Below are positions 1 to 9,113 of a stretch of DNA of 64,000 nucleotides, in pieces. Under the pieces are notes generated by a model. The model saw only the letters and a program-made list of their open reading frames with translations, was not told the origin of the DNA and ran no database searches. Both the position numbers and the translations under genes were made by a program. The DNA is from Candidatus Sysuiplasma acidicola (GTDB lineage: Archaea > Thermoplasmatota > Thermoplasmata > Sysuiplasmatales > Sysuiplasmataceae), in NCBI GenBank assembly GCA_019721035.1, contig JAHEAA010000006.1:1-64000 (forward strand). Reading direction: 5' to 3'. Position 1 is the first letter of the stretch. The number at the start of each line of letters is the position of its first letter.

Positions 1-1281
1 GAACAAAACAAAGGTTATGGGCTTTCCTGTTTTGAGCGCACTGGCGGTTTGCCGGAGGTGTTCAAGCTCCTTTTTGCCCGCTTTTTTAGAGCTCCACTTG
101 CATTCGCCGATGTACAGACTTCTGTTCGTCTCGACAATCAGATCTATTTCACGCTGCTCGTGTTTGCCCTTCTCCACTTCCACGCTCCCCCACCATCTGC
201 CGGACGCAATTATCTGTTCTCCCCTCTTCCTCAGGTATGTCATTAGAAAGTCTGCACACATGAGTTCAAACCTCTTCCCTACAAAGGCGTTGAGAGCTTC
301 CGTGTCAGGTTGCTGTATCTTCCCGTACACATGACTGAACCAGAAGGCCAGCAGGTTGTCACTAATCATGTAAATGCCTTTCTTGCTTCTGTGTGGATTC
401 TGACCGAACGGCACAATTCGATGTATCAGTTTGAAATCCATCTGCAGCGAGATGAGATACTTGGACAAGGTGGTCTGGCGCAATCCTATCCGGTCTGCTA
501 TCTCTCCCGAGGAAACCATGCCGCTGCCTATCGCTTCCAGAATGGCAAAATACCTCTTGTAGGTGGAACCAAACTCCTGTCTCAGCACATCCTGACCCTC
601 CTCTCTGAGCTGCCCCAGGCCAAAAAACAATGAAATGACATCGGCATTCCCCCCGGCCTGCTTTTCCATAAGTTCATAGTAGTATGGAATTCCTCCAAGA
701 ACCGAGTAGGTCCTGATCATCTCGACAGGGTCCTGCATTCCAATGCTTTCACGCAGGATTCTCCAGATGTGCTCCCTTTGCAGAGGCTCGAGAAGAATCT
801 TGTAGGTCGCGCGGTTGAAGAGTGGAGCCTTCCTCACTGTGAAAATTCTGTCCATCATGCCTGTGTAGGATCCGGAAACGATCAATATCTTGGCCGTTCT
901 GTCCTTATGTGCATCCCATATCCGCTGCAGCTCGAATGGCACCGATTGGTTCACTTCCAGGAAGTTGGGAAACTCGTCAATGAAGAGAATGCGCTCCCCG
1001 GAATTTGCAAAGAAATATTCGAGTGCTTCCTTGACTGTGTTGAACACGGGTCTGTAGCCATCCGAAAGAGCATCTGCAAAATCATTTGCCACCTGCTTCT
1101 CTTCTTTCGGTACGACCATTACTCTTGAAGCTCTATTCCCCTTCAGGAATTCATCCACAAGTCTGCTTTTTCCCACTCTGCGTCTGCCGCTTATGGCGAT
1201 CATGGCTGAACCTTTTTGTTTTACTGCATCCCGTAAGACTGCCAGGTTCCTTTCACGATCATAGAACTTCAAGTTATCCAC
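1..1281 (-). CDS. AAA ATPase with C-terminal DUF234-type domain (3' end outside window)
   Basis: 427 codons are visible on the minus strand and the frame runs off the left edge. An in-frame TAG lies 13 nt upstream of the GTG start at 1281. The Walker A motif GRRRVGKS sits near residue 35 and a Walker B-like ILFIDEFPNF near residue 95. A winged-helix segment follows in the middle. The C-terminal part has DLIVETNRSLYIGECKW, the PD-(D/E)xK-like signature of DUF234 archaeal ATPases. Such proteins are common in archaeal genomes and near mobile DNA, and their exact role is unknown. A TATA-like AATTATTTAA lies just upstream of the start. Family call is solid; function is not. Confidence 0.85.
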   Translation of the reverse strand, partial: MDNLKFYDRERNLAVLRDAVKQKGSAMIAISGRRRVGKSRLVDEFLKGNRASRVMVVPKEEKQVANDFADALSDGYRPVFNTVKEALEYFFANSGERILFIDEFPNFLEVNQSVPFELQRIWDAHKDRTAKILIVSGSYTGMMDRIFTVRKAPLFNRATYKILLEPLQREHIWRILRESIGMQDPVEMIRTYSVLGGIPYYYELMEKQAGGNADVISLFFGLGQLREEGQDVLRQEFGSTYKRYFAILEAIGSGMVSSGEIADRIGLRQTTLSKYLISLQMDFKLIHRIVPFGQNPHRSKKGIYMISDNLLAFWFSHVYGKIQQPDTEALNAFVGKRFELMCADFLMTYLRKRGEQIIASGRWWGSVEVEKGKHEQREIDLIVETNRSLYIGECKWSSKKAGKKELEHLRQTASALKTGKPITFVLF

Positions 1282-1927
1282 GCGCAGGATTATCTAATGT
1301 TTGGATAATTATTTAAGTGTTTGTTCCAAAGCTCATGAAATCAAGAAAAATAGATTCTTTCCGCCTACGCAGCCTGTGTCTGAAACTGTTCCTCAAATCA
1401 TAGTGAGCATGTTGACGAAATGTGATGCACAAAAATACTGTTTTTTGTGCATTGCAATTATGCATAGCGAGCAGGAAGATATCCCATTGTAATGGGAAGA
1501 TGAAAGCGAGCGACAAACGTATTACAAGAACTGAATATGTCTATGGCAGAGGGGCAGGACATGCCAGAATTCACGTGTGTAGAGAGAGCGTAAGATCAGA
1601 CGGAACTCTGTTGTCCATCCGGCTGTTCCAGTCGAAGCACGAACAGCTACGGATTCTTCGGTAGGAAGCCACTGTATTCATACTGTAGAGGATCTCACGG
1701 TTCTATCCCTGGTGACGAAGGAATAGTCAGCAAATCCCGAACATTCTCTGATTAGAAAAGTCTTGTCGGTTTACCTTCTGCCATATATGAATACCCATCC
1801 AGTAGTACCTTTTAATTCTCCACATTGTTTTTCTATAATCATGGTTAGTATAATTGCCATTATACTTGTCAAATGATTGTCCCGGGCTTCTCGAAAATTA
1901 CTTAAAACCACAACTGATGAGTGCATC
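1282..1927. other. Gene-poor intergenic region with clustered hairpins
   Basis: I see no convincing gene here. The best small frame (1500-1664, plus strand, 54 codons) is arginine-rich with no family resemblance. The region holds at least two short inverted repeats (1425-1452 and 1482-1497), and the promoter of the downstream peptidase lies near 1894-1908. Confidence 0.4.
1425..1452. repeat. 11-bp perfect inverted repeat (hairpin)
   Basis: ATGCACAAAAA at 1425-1435 is the exact reverse complement of TTTTTGTGCAT at 1442-1452, with a 6-nt loop. A second hairpin (TCCCATT, 2-nt loop, AATGGGA) lies at 1482-1497. It could be an operator or transcript-end structure; nothing in the sequence decides. 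Confidence 0.55.
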
Positions 1928-3769
1928 ATGGCGGGGAATCTCAATAAACGAGTGCCAACAACATATTCGCGTTTCACGCAATACTTCAGGTACGGCACAG
2001 TGGATGTGCTGGCCGGAAACAGTGTTTTGTACACATCTGACATTAACGGGCAGTTCAACCTGTGGACTCAGTCATTTTCCCGGGACATGACCCCCGGATA
2101 TCAGAGGATGCTAACTGCTTTTTATGACAGGACAGTTAGGGAGTTTGTCATATCTCCCGACAGGCGCATGATTTATTTTATTGCGGACACAGGAGGAAAT
2201 GAACAATTCCAGATTTACGGCATTCCAGCAACCGGCGGAGAACCTTTTGCGGTTACCAGCGACGAAACCACAAGGCACGAGATAAACAGGGGCAGCATTC
2301 ATCCGGACGGCAATCTGTTCGCATATTGTGACAACAGACGTGCAAAGACCGACTTCGACCTGGTAATAAGAAACATGAGAAACGGAACGGAGAAAAGGCC
2401 TTTGGATCAGGGCTTTATCTGGACCGAACCGATTTGGGATCAGACAGGCTTGAGGCTGACAGTAGAACAAATTCACAGCAATACGAACAGGCACAGTTTC
2501 ATTCATGACATCAAGAAGTCAAAGACTACCGAGATCCTTCCGCATGAGGAAAACGCGGCTGTGGACGCAGTAGGCTGGACAACAGACGGCAACGTTCTTG
2601 TGCTTTCAGATGTGGGCAGTGAATTCAGTCATCTCTCGCTCTTCAACCCGAAGAACGGCGCACTGGTGCCGATATATCAGGGAAAACACGATGTTGAAAG
2701 CGTACTCTATTCGGCCGTCAGCCGGGAGTTGCTGTATTCCATAAATAATGAGGGGTACTCCGAACTTTATCTCGGAAGGCCAGGTTCGAAATTCGCCAGG
2801 ATACGCATGCCATACAGAGGCCACCTCTACAGCAGCCTGAACGGCATATCAACCGACAGGTCGAGAAAGACTGTTGCGTTTATCTGGGCTCCTGATGCAA
2901 GGCCGCCGGAGATCATGCTGCTGGAACTGTCGCGCAGACGGGGCGCCATATTGACGGACAGCATGGCAGGCGGCGTTCCTTCAGGCATACCGCCTCCCTT
3001 GCTTGTCCATTACGAATCCTTCGACGGAAGGGCGATTCCAGCCTTCTATTACAAGCCAGTCGGGCGGAAGGCAAAATTCCCTGTGGTGCTGTCAATTCAT
3101 GGCGGCCCCGAGGCGCAGGAGAGGCCGGGATGGGGATACGAGGGCCTCTATCAGTTCCTTCAGTACTCCGGCATCGGTGTATTCTGTCCAAATATCAGGG
3201 GGTCCACGGGCTATGGCAAATCCTATCAGAAGCTGATTCACAGAGACTGGGGAGGAAATGAACTCCAGGATCTTAAATTCGCGGCAGAATGGCTCATGGG
3301 CAGAAAGGAAATTGACGGCAACAGAATGGCTGTCTTTGGAGGAAGCTTCGGAGGGTTTGCAACACTTTCCTGCGTAACACGTCTTCCCGAGTACTGGAAG
3401 GCTGGAGTGGATATCTGCGGCCCCTCCAATCTTCTCACCTTCTGCAAGTCTGTTCCGCCGTTCTGGCTCAGATTCATGAAGGAATGGGTCGGCGATGCGG
3501 AAACCGAGTCAGACTTCCTTTTGCAGCGGTCGCCGATAACCTACATCGACAGAACGAAGGCAGACATGCTCATTATACAGGGTGCCAACGACCCGCGCGT
3601 CGTAAAGCCCGAATCTGATCAGATGGTTGACAGGTTGAAGCAAATGGGCAGGAGCGTCGAATACATGGTGTTTCCAGACGAGGGGCATGGCTTCACAAAA
3701 TCTGAGAATGCAAGAAAGGGTTTCGGCGCGGCGGCAGACTTCCTTGTCGCGAAACTAACTCAGGATTGA
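1928..3769 (+). CDS. S9-family serine peptidase (prolyl oligopeptidase / acylaminoacyl-peptidase type)
   Basis: 613 aa from ATG 1928. The frame is open further back to a TTG at 1877, but a TATA-like AAAATTACTTAAAA (1894-1907) 20-34 nt before ATG 1928 suits a leaderless start there. The N-terminal two thirds is a beta-propeller-like region with WD-type repeats. The C-terminal third is an alpha/beta hydrolase with GGSFGG (Ser473), GANDPRV (Asp555) and DEGHGF (His587) forming the expected triad, plus the HGGPE oxyanion loop. These enzymes cleave oligopeptides or N-acylated residues in the cytoplasm. There is no signal peptide. It is monocistronic and followed by tRNA-Trp on the other strand. Confidence 0.9.
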   Translation: MAGNLNKRVPTTYSRFTQYFRYGTVDVLAGNSVLYTSDINGQFNLWTQSFSRDMTPGYQRMLTAFYDRTVREFVISPDRRMIYFIADTGGNEQFQIYGIPATGGEPFAVTSDETTRHEINRGSIHPDGNLFAYCDNRRAKTDFDLVIRNMRNGTEKRPLDQGFIWTEPIWDQTGLRLTVEQIHSNTNRHSFIHDIKKSKTTEILPHEENAAVDAVGWTTDGNVLVLSDVGSEFSHLSLFNPKNGALVPIYQGKHDVESVLYSAVSRELLYSINNEGYSELYLGRPGSKFARIRMPYRGHLYSSLNGISTDRSRKTVAFIWAPDARPPEIMLLELSRRRGAILTDSMAGGVPSGIPPPLLVHYESFDGRAIPAFYYKPVGRKAKFPVVLSIHGGPEAQERPGWGYEGLYQFLQYSGIGVFCPNIRGSTGYGKSYQKLIHRDWGGNELQDLKFAAEWLMGRKEIDGNRMAVFGGSFGGFATLSCVTRLPEYWKAGVDICGPSNLLTFCKSVPPFWLRFMKEWVGDAETESDFLLQRSPITYIDRTKADMLIIQGANDPRVVKPESDQMVDRLKQMGRSVEYMVFPDEGHGFTKSENARKGFGAAADFLVAKLTQD

Positions 3770-3899
3770 AGTGTAAGCTGATCCAGCACGTTACGATCAG
3801 TCTGTGCGGATGTCGGCCCAATATTCGTTTCGTTTTGAAAATGAAAACAACCGTCAAAAAAGCCAATGGCACAACGGATAACGCTCGAAAATCATACGA

Positions 3900-4074
3900 T
3901 GGGGGTTGTGGGATTTGAACCCACATCAGCGGGTGCCTCCTTCTCAGGCAGCTCATCGCTCCAGTATTTCATCATCCTTTCGTCAGTTAAAGGAACAATT
4001 CATTCGCTGCCAGGAGGTCTCAACCATCAAATATTACTGGAGCCCGCAAGGATACCGGACTACCCCAAACCCCC
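3900..4074 (-). tRNA. tRNA-Trp(CCA) with a 102-nt intron
   Basis: Read on the minus strand, exon 1 is 4074-4037 and exon 2 is 3934-3900; the intron is 4036-3935. The acceptor GGGGGTT pairs with AACCCCC, followed by discriminator A. The anticodon stem GCGGG/CCCGC and T stem GTGGG/CCCAC are perfect. The loop reads C32-T-C-C-A-G37, so the anticodon is CCA. The splice sites fit an archaeal bulge-helix-bulge: the central helix is CTCC (32-35) with GGAG near the intron 3' end, and the bulges are AGT and GCA, each cut after the second base. The outer helix is weak. No CCA is encoded. Confidence 0.93.
3953..4005 (-). ncRNA. Candidate box C/D guide RNA inside the tRNA-Trp intron
   Basis: Read 5'-3' on the minus strand: C-like GAATGAA (4005-3999), 12-nt guide, D' CTGA (3986-3983), 7 nt, C' ATGATGA (3975-3969), 12-nt guide, D-like ATGA (3956-3953). 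The second guide contains ACTGGAGC, complementary to GCTCCAGT of the tRNA anticodon loop. The guide base five positions before the D-like box pairs with C34, as the N-plus-five rule requires for Cm34. tRNA-Trp introns that guide their own methylation are known in Euryarchaeota. The D and first C boxes are degenerate, so this is a structural prediction. Confidence 0.65.
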
Positions 4075-4320
4075 TGGGTGAAAGAAATTAAAGGGTTTAC
4101 TGCTTCCTCATCTTCTGGGCTCTCTTTCTCCTCCTCATTCTCTTTTTTCGCCATTTCCAGCGCATCTTGCCCCGTTTCTTCCATACACGTGAACTTCTCT
4201 TCATGCAGTAACCCTAATTTGTAGTGGGTGACGAAACTCTCAATGTTTATAAATTGTTGCATATGCGCTTTGCTGCAAACAACCGGTCGTCTCCAGGTTC
4301 GCTTAAAGCCATGGAATTAT

Positions 4321-5190
4321 TCACTTCCGCTTTACGACAAGGTTCCAGTAAAAGTAGGCATGAATAAGTGCAATTGGTTTCATTGCCGCCTCCACATAGG
4401 CAAACGGCATCCTTACGATCATCCTCTTTTCTGAGACTCTCTTCCTCAATCTCCTGTTTTTGAGCATCACCACAGCCGCTCCAACCAGATATCTGTATCT
4501 GTGCTTCATCAGTGCGAAATACCCTTTTTCAGTTGCCTTGTTGTGATACACCCAGGCATCCTTGACAAAGGACCCTTTATACCCTGCGTCAACGGCTCTC
4601 ATTTCCAGATCATAATCAGGCGCACCGCCGCGAAACACTATTCTCTTGTCAAAGCGGAGGTCTTTAAGCAGCGACGTTCTCCAGGCCGTGTTGCCCAGCG
4701 GTATGTAAACTATGTCCTGTTGCACATCACTCTCGTATATTCTTCTGTCCAGCTCGTTATAATATCTCTCAACGCCGTTCCTCGGCTCATTGGGCGGTCT
4801 TGTCGGTCCGCCGGTAAAGTCCGCCGTACCGGAAACTATTGGTTCCACTATTTTTTGTAGCCAATCCTGAGGTGCCACTTCATCCGAGTCGAGGAATGCA
4901 GTAACGTCTTCAGTTATGTGGTCAATGGACGCGTCCTTCGTTGCTATGTGCGTTCCAGGCAGATTGCAAACTTCAATTGGCAGATCGCTATAGTCCCTCA
5001 GAATTCTGTCAACATAGTCTTTCGGAGAGCCACCGTCTGCCACTATTATCCTGTCAGGTTTCCTCGACTGCTTTCTGAGGGAATCCAGCGTGTCAAACAG
5101 TTTAGGATCCTTCAGAACAGCAATGTCCACGCAAACCGAAGGGTTGTCAGCCATGGTACTCACTGTTTTCTCCATGAGTCGGTTTGCCAA
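4321..5190 (-). CDS. Family 2 glycosyltransferase
   Basis: 289 aa. The GT-A fold signatures are an N-terminal nucleotide-binding strand ending in VADGGSP, and the metal/sugar-nucleotide motif FLDSDE near residue 100. A second acidic motif (APDYDLEMRA) lies near residue 190 and a basic C-terminal tail may touch the membrane. It transfers a sugar from a nucleotide donor to a growing glycan; donor and acceptor cannot be read from sequence. Several starts are possible (Met1, Met6 at 5175, Met13 at 5154). It is the first gene of the polysaccharide island, convergent with tRNA-Trp and divergent from the epimerase gene. Confidence 0.8.
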   Translation of the reverse strand: MANRLMEKTVSTMADNPSVCVDIAVLKDPKLFDTLDSLRKQSRKPDRIIVADGGSPKDYVDRILRDYSDLPIEVCNLPGTHIATKDASIDHITEDVTAFLDSDEVAPQDWLQKIVEPIVSGTADFTGGPTRPPNEPRNGVERYYNELDRRIYESDVQQDIVYIPLGNTAWRTSLLKDLRFDKRIVFRGGAPDYDLEMRAVDAGYKGSFVKDAWVYHNKATEKGYFALMKHRYRYLVGAAVVMLKNRRLRKRVSEKRMIVRMPFAYVEAAMKPIALIHAYFYWNLVVKRK

Positions 5191-5299
5191 TCATCTCAAC
5201 CTTGTTATATTTCTGTCGGCGCTTCAGCGACTTTGACTGGTGCTTTGAGTCCTGGGGCGGTTGTTTATTGTGAGTCTTGAACATCGTTCATCGAAAGCT

Positions 5300-5311
5300 A
5301 CTTTTAATTCT
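5300..5311 (+). promoter_or_regulatory. TATA-like box for the epimerase gene
   Basis: ACTTTTAATTCT lies 25-36 nt before ATG 5336, the spacing expected for a TATA element of a leaderless archaeal transcript. This also argues for 5336 over the longer in-frame extension to 5261. Confidence 0.4.
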
Positions 5312-5335
5312 CCTGCAATCCCAGCTCGTAATAAC

Positions 5336-6121
5336 ATGAAAATCCTGATAACTGGGCATAAAGGGTTCATAGGTTCTCATATCCTCAATCTTCTTAAGCC
5401 AGCTCATGAAGTTACTGGTTTTGACTTGGGAGATGAGTTTCCAGAAGGCCAATTTGACTTCATAGTACATCTTGCTGCAAGGGGCCTGATCCGAAAATCT
5501 CTGGAGAATCCCTACGGTTATTTCACCGATGACCTTGATCTGACAATGAAATTTCTGGATATGGCAAGAAAAAGTGATTCCACATTCATTTTTCCCTCCT
5601 CAGGATCTACGGCAAGTCCTTCCAATCCTTATTCTCTCTCCAAGAAACAATCTGTTGAATGGATAAACCTGTACCGGAGGCTTTACTCCATCAAAGCGTT
5701 TGATCTGACTTTTTACAACATATATGGGTCTGGAAGCAGAAAGGGTGGCGTCTACCTCTTCTCGAAGATGGCTCTCGCCGGAGGGCCGATAATCATGCTT
5801 GGAGATGGAACAGATGTCAGGGACTTTGTATATGTTACAGACGTCGCAAAATTTGTCGCCGATGTAATTGATGGAAAGGTCAGGACTGGCAGTTACGAAA
5901 TTGGTACAGGTATAGGAACAAGCATTCGCGGTCTTTCGGAGATGATTTCAGAGGAAGTTGGAGGCAATATCGACATAGTTAGCCGTCCAGACACAATCGA
6001 AACTGCTCCTAAGCTGGTTGCTTCAGTTCCAGCGCTAAAAAATCCGGTTCTTCTGAGGGATGGAATAAGAAAAGTGATCGCTTTCATAAAAGAGGACGAA
6101 TTGAATAAATCAGGCGCATGA
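5336..6121 (+). CDS. NAD-dependent epimerase/dehydratase (nucleotide-sugar, extended SDR)
   Basis: 261 aa. The N-terminus is a Rossmann fold with GHKGFIG as the GxxGxxG dinucleotide-binding motif. HLAARG follows near residue 47 and the catalytic YSLSK (Tyr-x-x-x-Lys) near residue 105, with an upstream SS(G)S serine region. The protein is short for the family (usually 300-340 aa), mainly at the C-terminal substrate domain. It probably epimerises or dehydrates an NDP-sugar feeding the neighbouring glycosyltransferases. Its stop overlaps the next small ORF by 4 nt (ATGA), so the genes are co-transcribed. Confidence 0.85.
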   Translation: MKILITGHKGFIGSHILNLLKPAHEVTGFDLGDEFPEGQFDFIVHLAARGLIRKSLENPYGYFTDDLDLTMKFLDMARKSDSTFIFPSSGSTASPSNPYSLSKKQSVEWINLYRRLYSIKAFDLTFYNIYGSGSRKGGVYLFSKMALAGGPIIMLGDGTDVRDFVYVTDVAKFVADVIDGKVRTGSYEIGTGIGTSIRGLSEMISEEVGGNIDIVSRPDTIETAPKLVASVPALKNPVLLRDGIRKVIAFIKEDELNKSGA

Positions 6122-6294
6122 ATGATTCTGAGCCACACACGAAGATCTCGCCGGTTTTCCCCTATGTGATGTATTCAATGGTGTTGGATAGAATTAAGCG
6201 ACTGAATCTCGATGAGCCCGACAATAAGACGGCATTCTCAGGGAGATTTGAATGGTCAAAGAACCACCGCAGAGCAGTCCGAATGACTTACTGA
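6118..6294 (+). CDS. Small hypothetical protein, translationally coupled
   Basis: 58 codons starting at the ATGA overlap with the epimerase stop. It has no recognised domain; it is mixed charged with several basic residues at the end. It overlaps the start of the GT4 gene by 43 nt, so either the GT4 start is further downstream or this frame is not translated. I list it because of the overlap signal only. Confidence 0.35.
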   Translation: MNDSEPHTKISPVFPYVMYSMVLDRIKRLNLDEPDNKTAFSGRFEWSKNHRRAVRMTY

Positions 6295-7433
6295 ATTCGA
6301 AAAGCGATAAGTGGACATTTTACATCGCCTCGAAGACATTTGGTGGGGAGTACATATGGCTGGAGAGAATTTCAAGGAAAATCAGTGGTAGCAATATTGT
6401 CTTTATATGGAACAGGGGGGACAGCGAACCCTCTATGGAGATTCATGGTCTGAGGAATAATTTATTACTTTCGCTGGCAAAAATATTGCCCTTTGGCAGG
6501 GAACTTTTCATCAATATTCTCATTGCATATTTCCGTTTGCCAGACACCATTCCAACTTTTGTAAGTTCATCATATTACCCAATTCCTGTTAACACTTCAA
6601 TCGCATACATTCATACTCCTTCGAGAAGAATGACTGTTCAACCGGACTCAAATGTGGAATATAAAGGACTGAAGGCCTTTGCATGGGAAGTATTCAAACT
6701 CGCATACAGGTTAACATATTGCAGATCACTCAGCAATGCCGCAAAAATTTACACAAATAGCCAGAACACCGCAGAGCGCATTCGAAAATTCTGTCCTTCC
6801 TGTCCGCATATTGAAGTAGTTTATCCCTCTCAGGACATCACTTTATTCAGTTTTAAGCGATTTGAGAACTTTTTCTTCATGCCCTCCAGATTTACGGAAC
6901 AGAAGAATCAGCTTTTTGCAATCATGGCTTTCAAACGTTTTCTTGAAATAAGCGAGTCAGCCGGCGGAACAAGACCCACTTTCACCCTCCTTCTTGCTGG
7001 AAGCGATCCGGCAAAGGGAACCGGGAGTCCTGAATATTTGGAAAAGCTTAGGGATTTCATCAATTCGCACGGAGATGCTCTTATTAGTAAAATTCAATTT
7101 GTTTTTGATGCAGAGGGGCCCGCTCTGCGTGATTACTATTCCCGTTGCTTCGCGGTTCTTTATCCGGCGAGGAATGAGGACTTCGGTCAAGTTCCAATAG
7201 AAGGGATGCTGTCATCTAAGCCTGTTATTGCCTTAAATGAGGGGGGTATGAAAGAAACCATAAAAGAGGGAGAAACGGGTTTTCTGGTCGATACTGTGGA
7301 AGAAATGGCTGAAAAGATGTTTTTTCTTGCAACTCAATCGGACGTCGCTCAGAAGATGGGCATGAGCGGAAGACACCTTGCCGCTGAGTATGATGATGAA
7401 TTATTCCTCTCCAGAGCAGGAATATCCCTGTGA
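6252..7433 (+). CDS. Family 4 glycosyltransferase (GT-B fold)
   Basis: 393 aa. The C-terminal half shows the GT4 donor-binding pattern: FFMPSRFTEQKN at the start of the second Rossmann domain, then ARNEDFGQVPIEGMLSSKP with the EX7E motif, then GETGFLV. The N-terminal half is the variable acceptor domain. It uses a nucleotide-sugar donor in lipid-linked or S-layer glycan assembly. A start later than 6252 is possible given the overlapping small ORF. It forms a probable operon with the epimerase. Confidence 0.85.
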   Translation: MVKEPPQSSPNDLLNSKSDKWTFYIASKTFGGEYIWLERISRKISGSNIVFIWNRGDSEPSMEIHGLRNNLLLSLAKILPFGRELFINILIAYFRLPDTIPTFVSSSYYPIPVNTSIAYIHTPSRRMTVQPDSNVEYKGLKAFAWEVFKLAYRLTYCRSLSNAAKIYTNSQNTAERIRKFCPSCPHIEVVYPSQDITLFSFKRFENFFFMPSRFTEQKNQLFAIMAFKRFLEISESAGGTRPTFTLLLAGSDPAKGTGSPEYLEKLRDFINSHGDALISKIQFVFDAEGPALRDYYSRCFAVLYPARNEDFGQVPIEGMLSSKPVIALNEGGMKETIKEGETGFLVDTVEEMAEKMFFLATQSDVAQKMGMSGRHLAAEYDDELFLSRAGISL

Positions 7434-7570
7434 TTCGATGCGGAGTGATTGAGTGTTGTCTGTAGTGTCACTTCTACGCGATTGAATTAACGCCAGATGT
7501 ACTCGTTTAGAACGATTGTAATTTAATCTCACTGTCACTCGAAGAAACACGGATGGCGTTGTTTGCCAAA

Positions 7571-8632
7571 TCAGACGTCCGGAAATGTTTGTGCGTAATA
7601 GTCACCGATACCTTTTTTAAAAGTCTCGAAGCTGTATCTGTGCTTAATCAAATATCCTAGTTCAGAGAGCTCTTCAGACTTTTCGACTGCTTCTAGTACA
7701 GCCTTCTTCAATTGAATCGGTTCTGTGCTAGATATGACTGCCGCACCTTCTGCAATTTCTCTAAAAACTTCGATATCCGAGCAAACTACTGGAAGACCTG
7801 TTGTAAATGCTTCAGCTATGGGATATCCGAAACCTTCATCTATCGATGGAAATAAAAGGACATCGCATACGTTGTACAACTCATTAACTGTAAGGTCGTC
7901 AATTTTTTGAAAGGTAAATGACTGATTTAGAGGCTTTCCTATCCTTACCAGTCTAAAGTCGCTGCCCAGGATTGACATCGTTTCTTCAACGGCTTTCAAA
8001 TTCTTTCTCGGATCGAGAGTTGAAACGCTAAGTACCAGCTTTTTATCTGCTGGAAGATTCAGTTTTTTACGCAAAACAGATTTGTCCACGTCTAATCTTT
8101 CAAACGACTCAGCAACCGGAGGGTATATGACTCTTACGCTATCGGGGAACCCTTCCTCAAGAAGCTGAGTCCTGACATGATTAGATATTGTCAAAATGTT
8201 ATCAAATTTCTTGAATTCGGTTATTGACTTCGCCATTGTTCTCCGGAACGAATTAGAATAGTTGTATTCCGTTTTTATGGGGAAAAGATCCAATATCGAA
8301 ACCACAGAATCACAATTGAGTTTCAATGGTCTCAATTTGTGTGATGAATAATGTAACACGTCTGTCTTTTCCACATTTTTCTTAAGATGCTTGTATGCCT
8401 TTCTCATGAAGACAGAGGGGTAGTTCTGATTCAGGTACCATCCAGATTGGAAAAAAGGCGGAAAGAAACCAGATATTACTGTTCCGCTGTAATTTTCAAT
8501 TGGTATGTCCTTGTCTTTTCTCAAAGAAATCAATTCTGCACCCAGAGCTTTAGAAAGATAGTCTGCGTATCTTCCCAACCCGGTCATCTTTGCGGAATCG
8601 TTCAATATAACAACTCTTCTCTTCATCTTCAT
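7571..8632 (-). CDS. Family 4 glycosyltransferase (GT-B fold)
   Basis: 353 aa. An N-terminal glycine-rich loop (TGLGRYA) binds donor or acceptor. SVSTLDPRKNLK opens the second domain near residue 205, and FPSIDEGFGYPIAEAF carries the EX7E motif near residue 265. It resembles mannosyl/rhamnosyl-type transferases of cell-surface glycan clusters. It is convergent with the preceding GT4 gene and preceded by a small ORF 17 nt upstream on the same strand. Confidence 0.85.
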   Translation of the reverse strand: MKMKRRVVILNDSAKMTGLGRYADYLSKALGAELISLRKDKDIPIENYSGTVISGFFPPFFQSGWYLNQNYPSVFMRKAYKHLKKNVEKTDVLHYSSHKLRPLKLNCDSVVSILDLFPIKTEYNYSNSFRRTMAKSITEFKKFDNILTISNHVRTQLLEEGFPDSVRVIYPPVAESFERLDVDKSVLRKKLNLPADKKLVLSVSTLDPRKNLKAVEETMSILGSDFRLVRIGKPLNQSFTFQKIDDLTVNELYNVCDVLLFPSIDEGFGYPIAEAFTTGLPVVCSDIEVFREIAEGAAVISSTEPIQLKKAVLEAVEKSEELSELGYLIKHRYSFETFKKGIGDYYAQTFPDV

Positions 8633-8648
8633 AGATTCACTCCACTCT

Positions 8649-8867
8649 CTACACTGTCCTCATCAGATATTCATATTCGTTGATAAGTTTCATTCTGCAA
8701 AGCGCAAACTCATTCCCATTCTGTGTATGTGCGTGAATGCCATTTCCTCGAAAGCCGAACATTTTTCGCAACGATTCAAAAAAACGTCTAGTATTTATTT
8801 TCTCAAGTTCTACTTCGCTTTTTTGCTTCTGTTCCATAGGGCACCTAATTTTTCCTACAATAGGCAT
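8649..8867 (-). CDS. Small hypothetical protein upstream of GT4
   Basis: 72 codons, or 62 from an internal ATG. It is charged, with no transmembrane segment and no recognised domain. It ends 17 nt before the GT4 start on the same strand and could be its leader gene. It may also be chance. Confidence 0.3.
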   Translation of the reverse strand: MPIVGKIRCPMEQKQKSEVELEKINTRRFFESLRKMFGFRGNGIHAHTQNGNEFALCRMKLINEYEYLMRTV

Positions 8868-9113
8868 TTCGATTCTAGAATATAAGTGAAATTAACATGT
8901 TAGAAAGTAACCCATTACTGTGCAGAAACCAAAATATGCTGACAATGTACTGATCTTGCCGTAGATTCTTGGACCATGTGTATCCCCAGTTCTCGCCACA
9001 TGGCTTCCTCGTTCGAGTATCTTGATGCTTAGAGTAGTTTAGTAGTAACTAAATAATCATTAATTATCACAATAAGCAATGCCTAGGAAAATTGCCTGAG
9101 CGTTATCAAGAAG

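Noticed and set aside
3866-4262. Several short frames over tRNA-Trp, including an 80-codon minus-strand ORF ending in the tRNA intron
   Set aside because: They overlap a well-supported tRNA and have no family resemblance.
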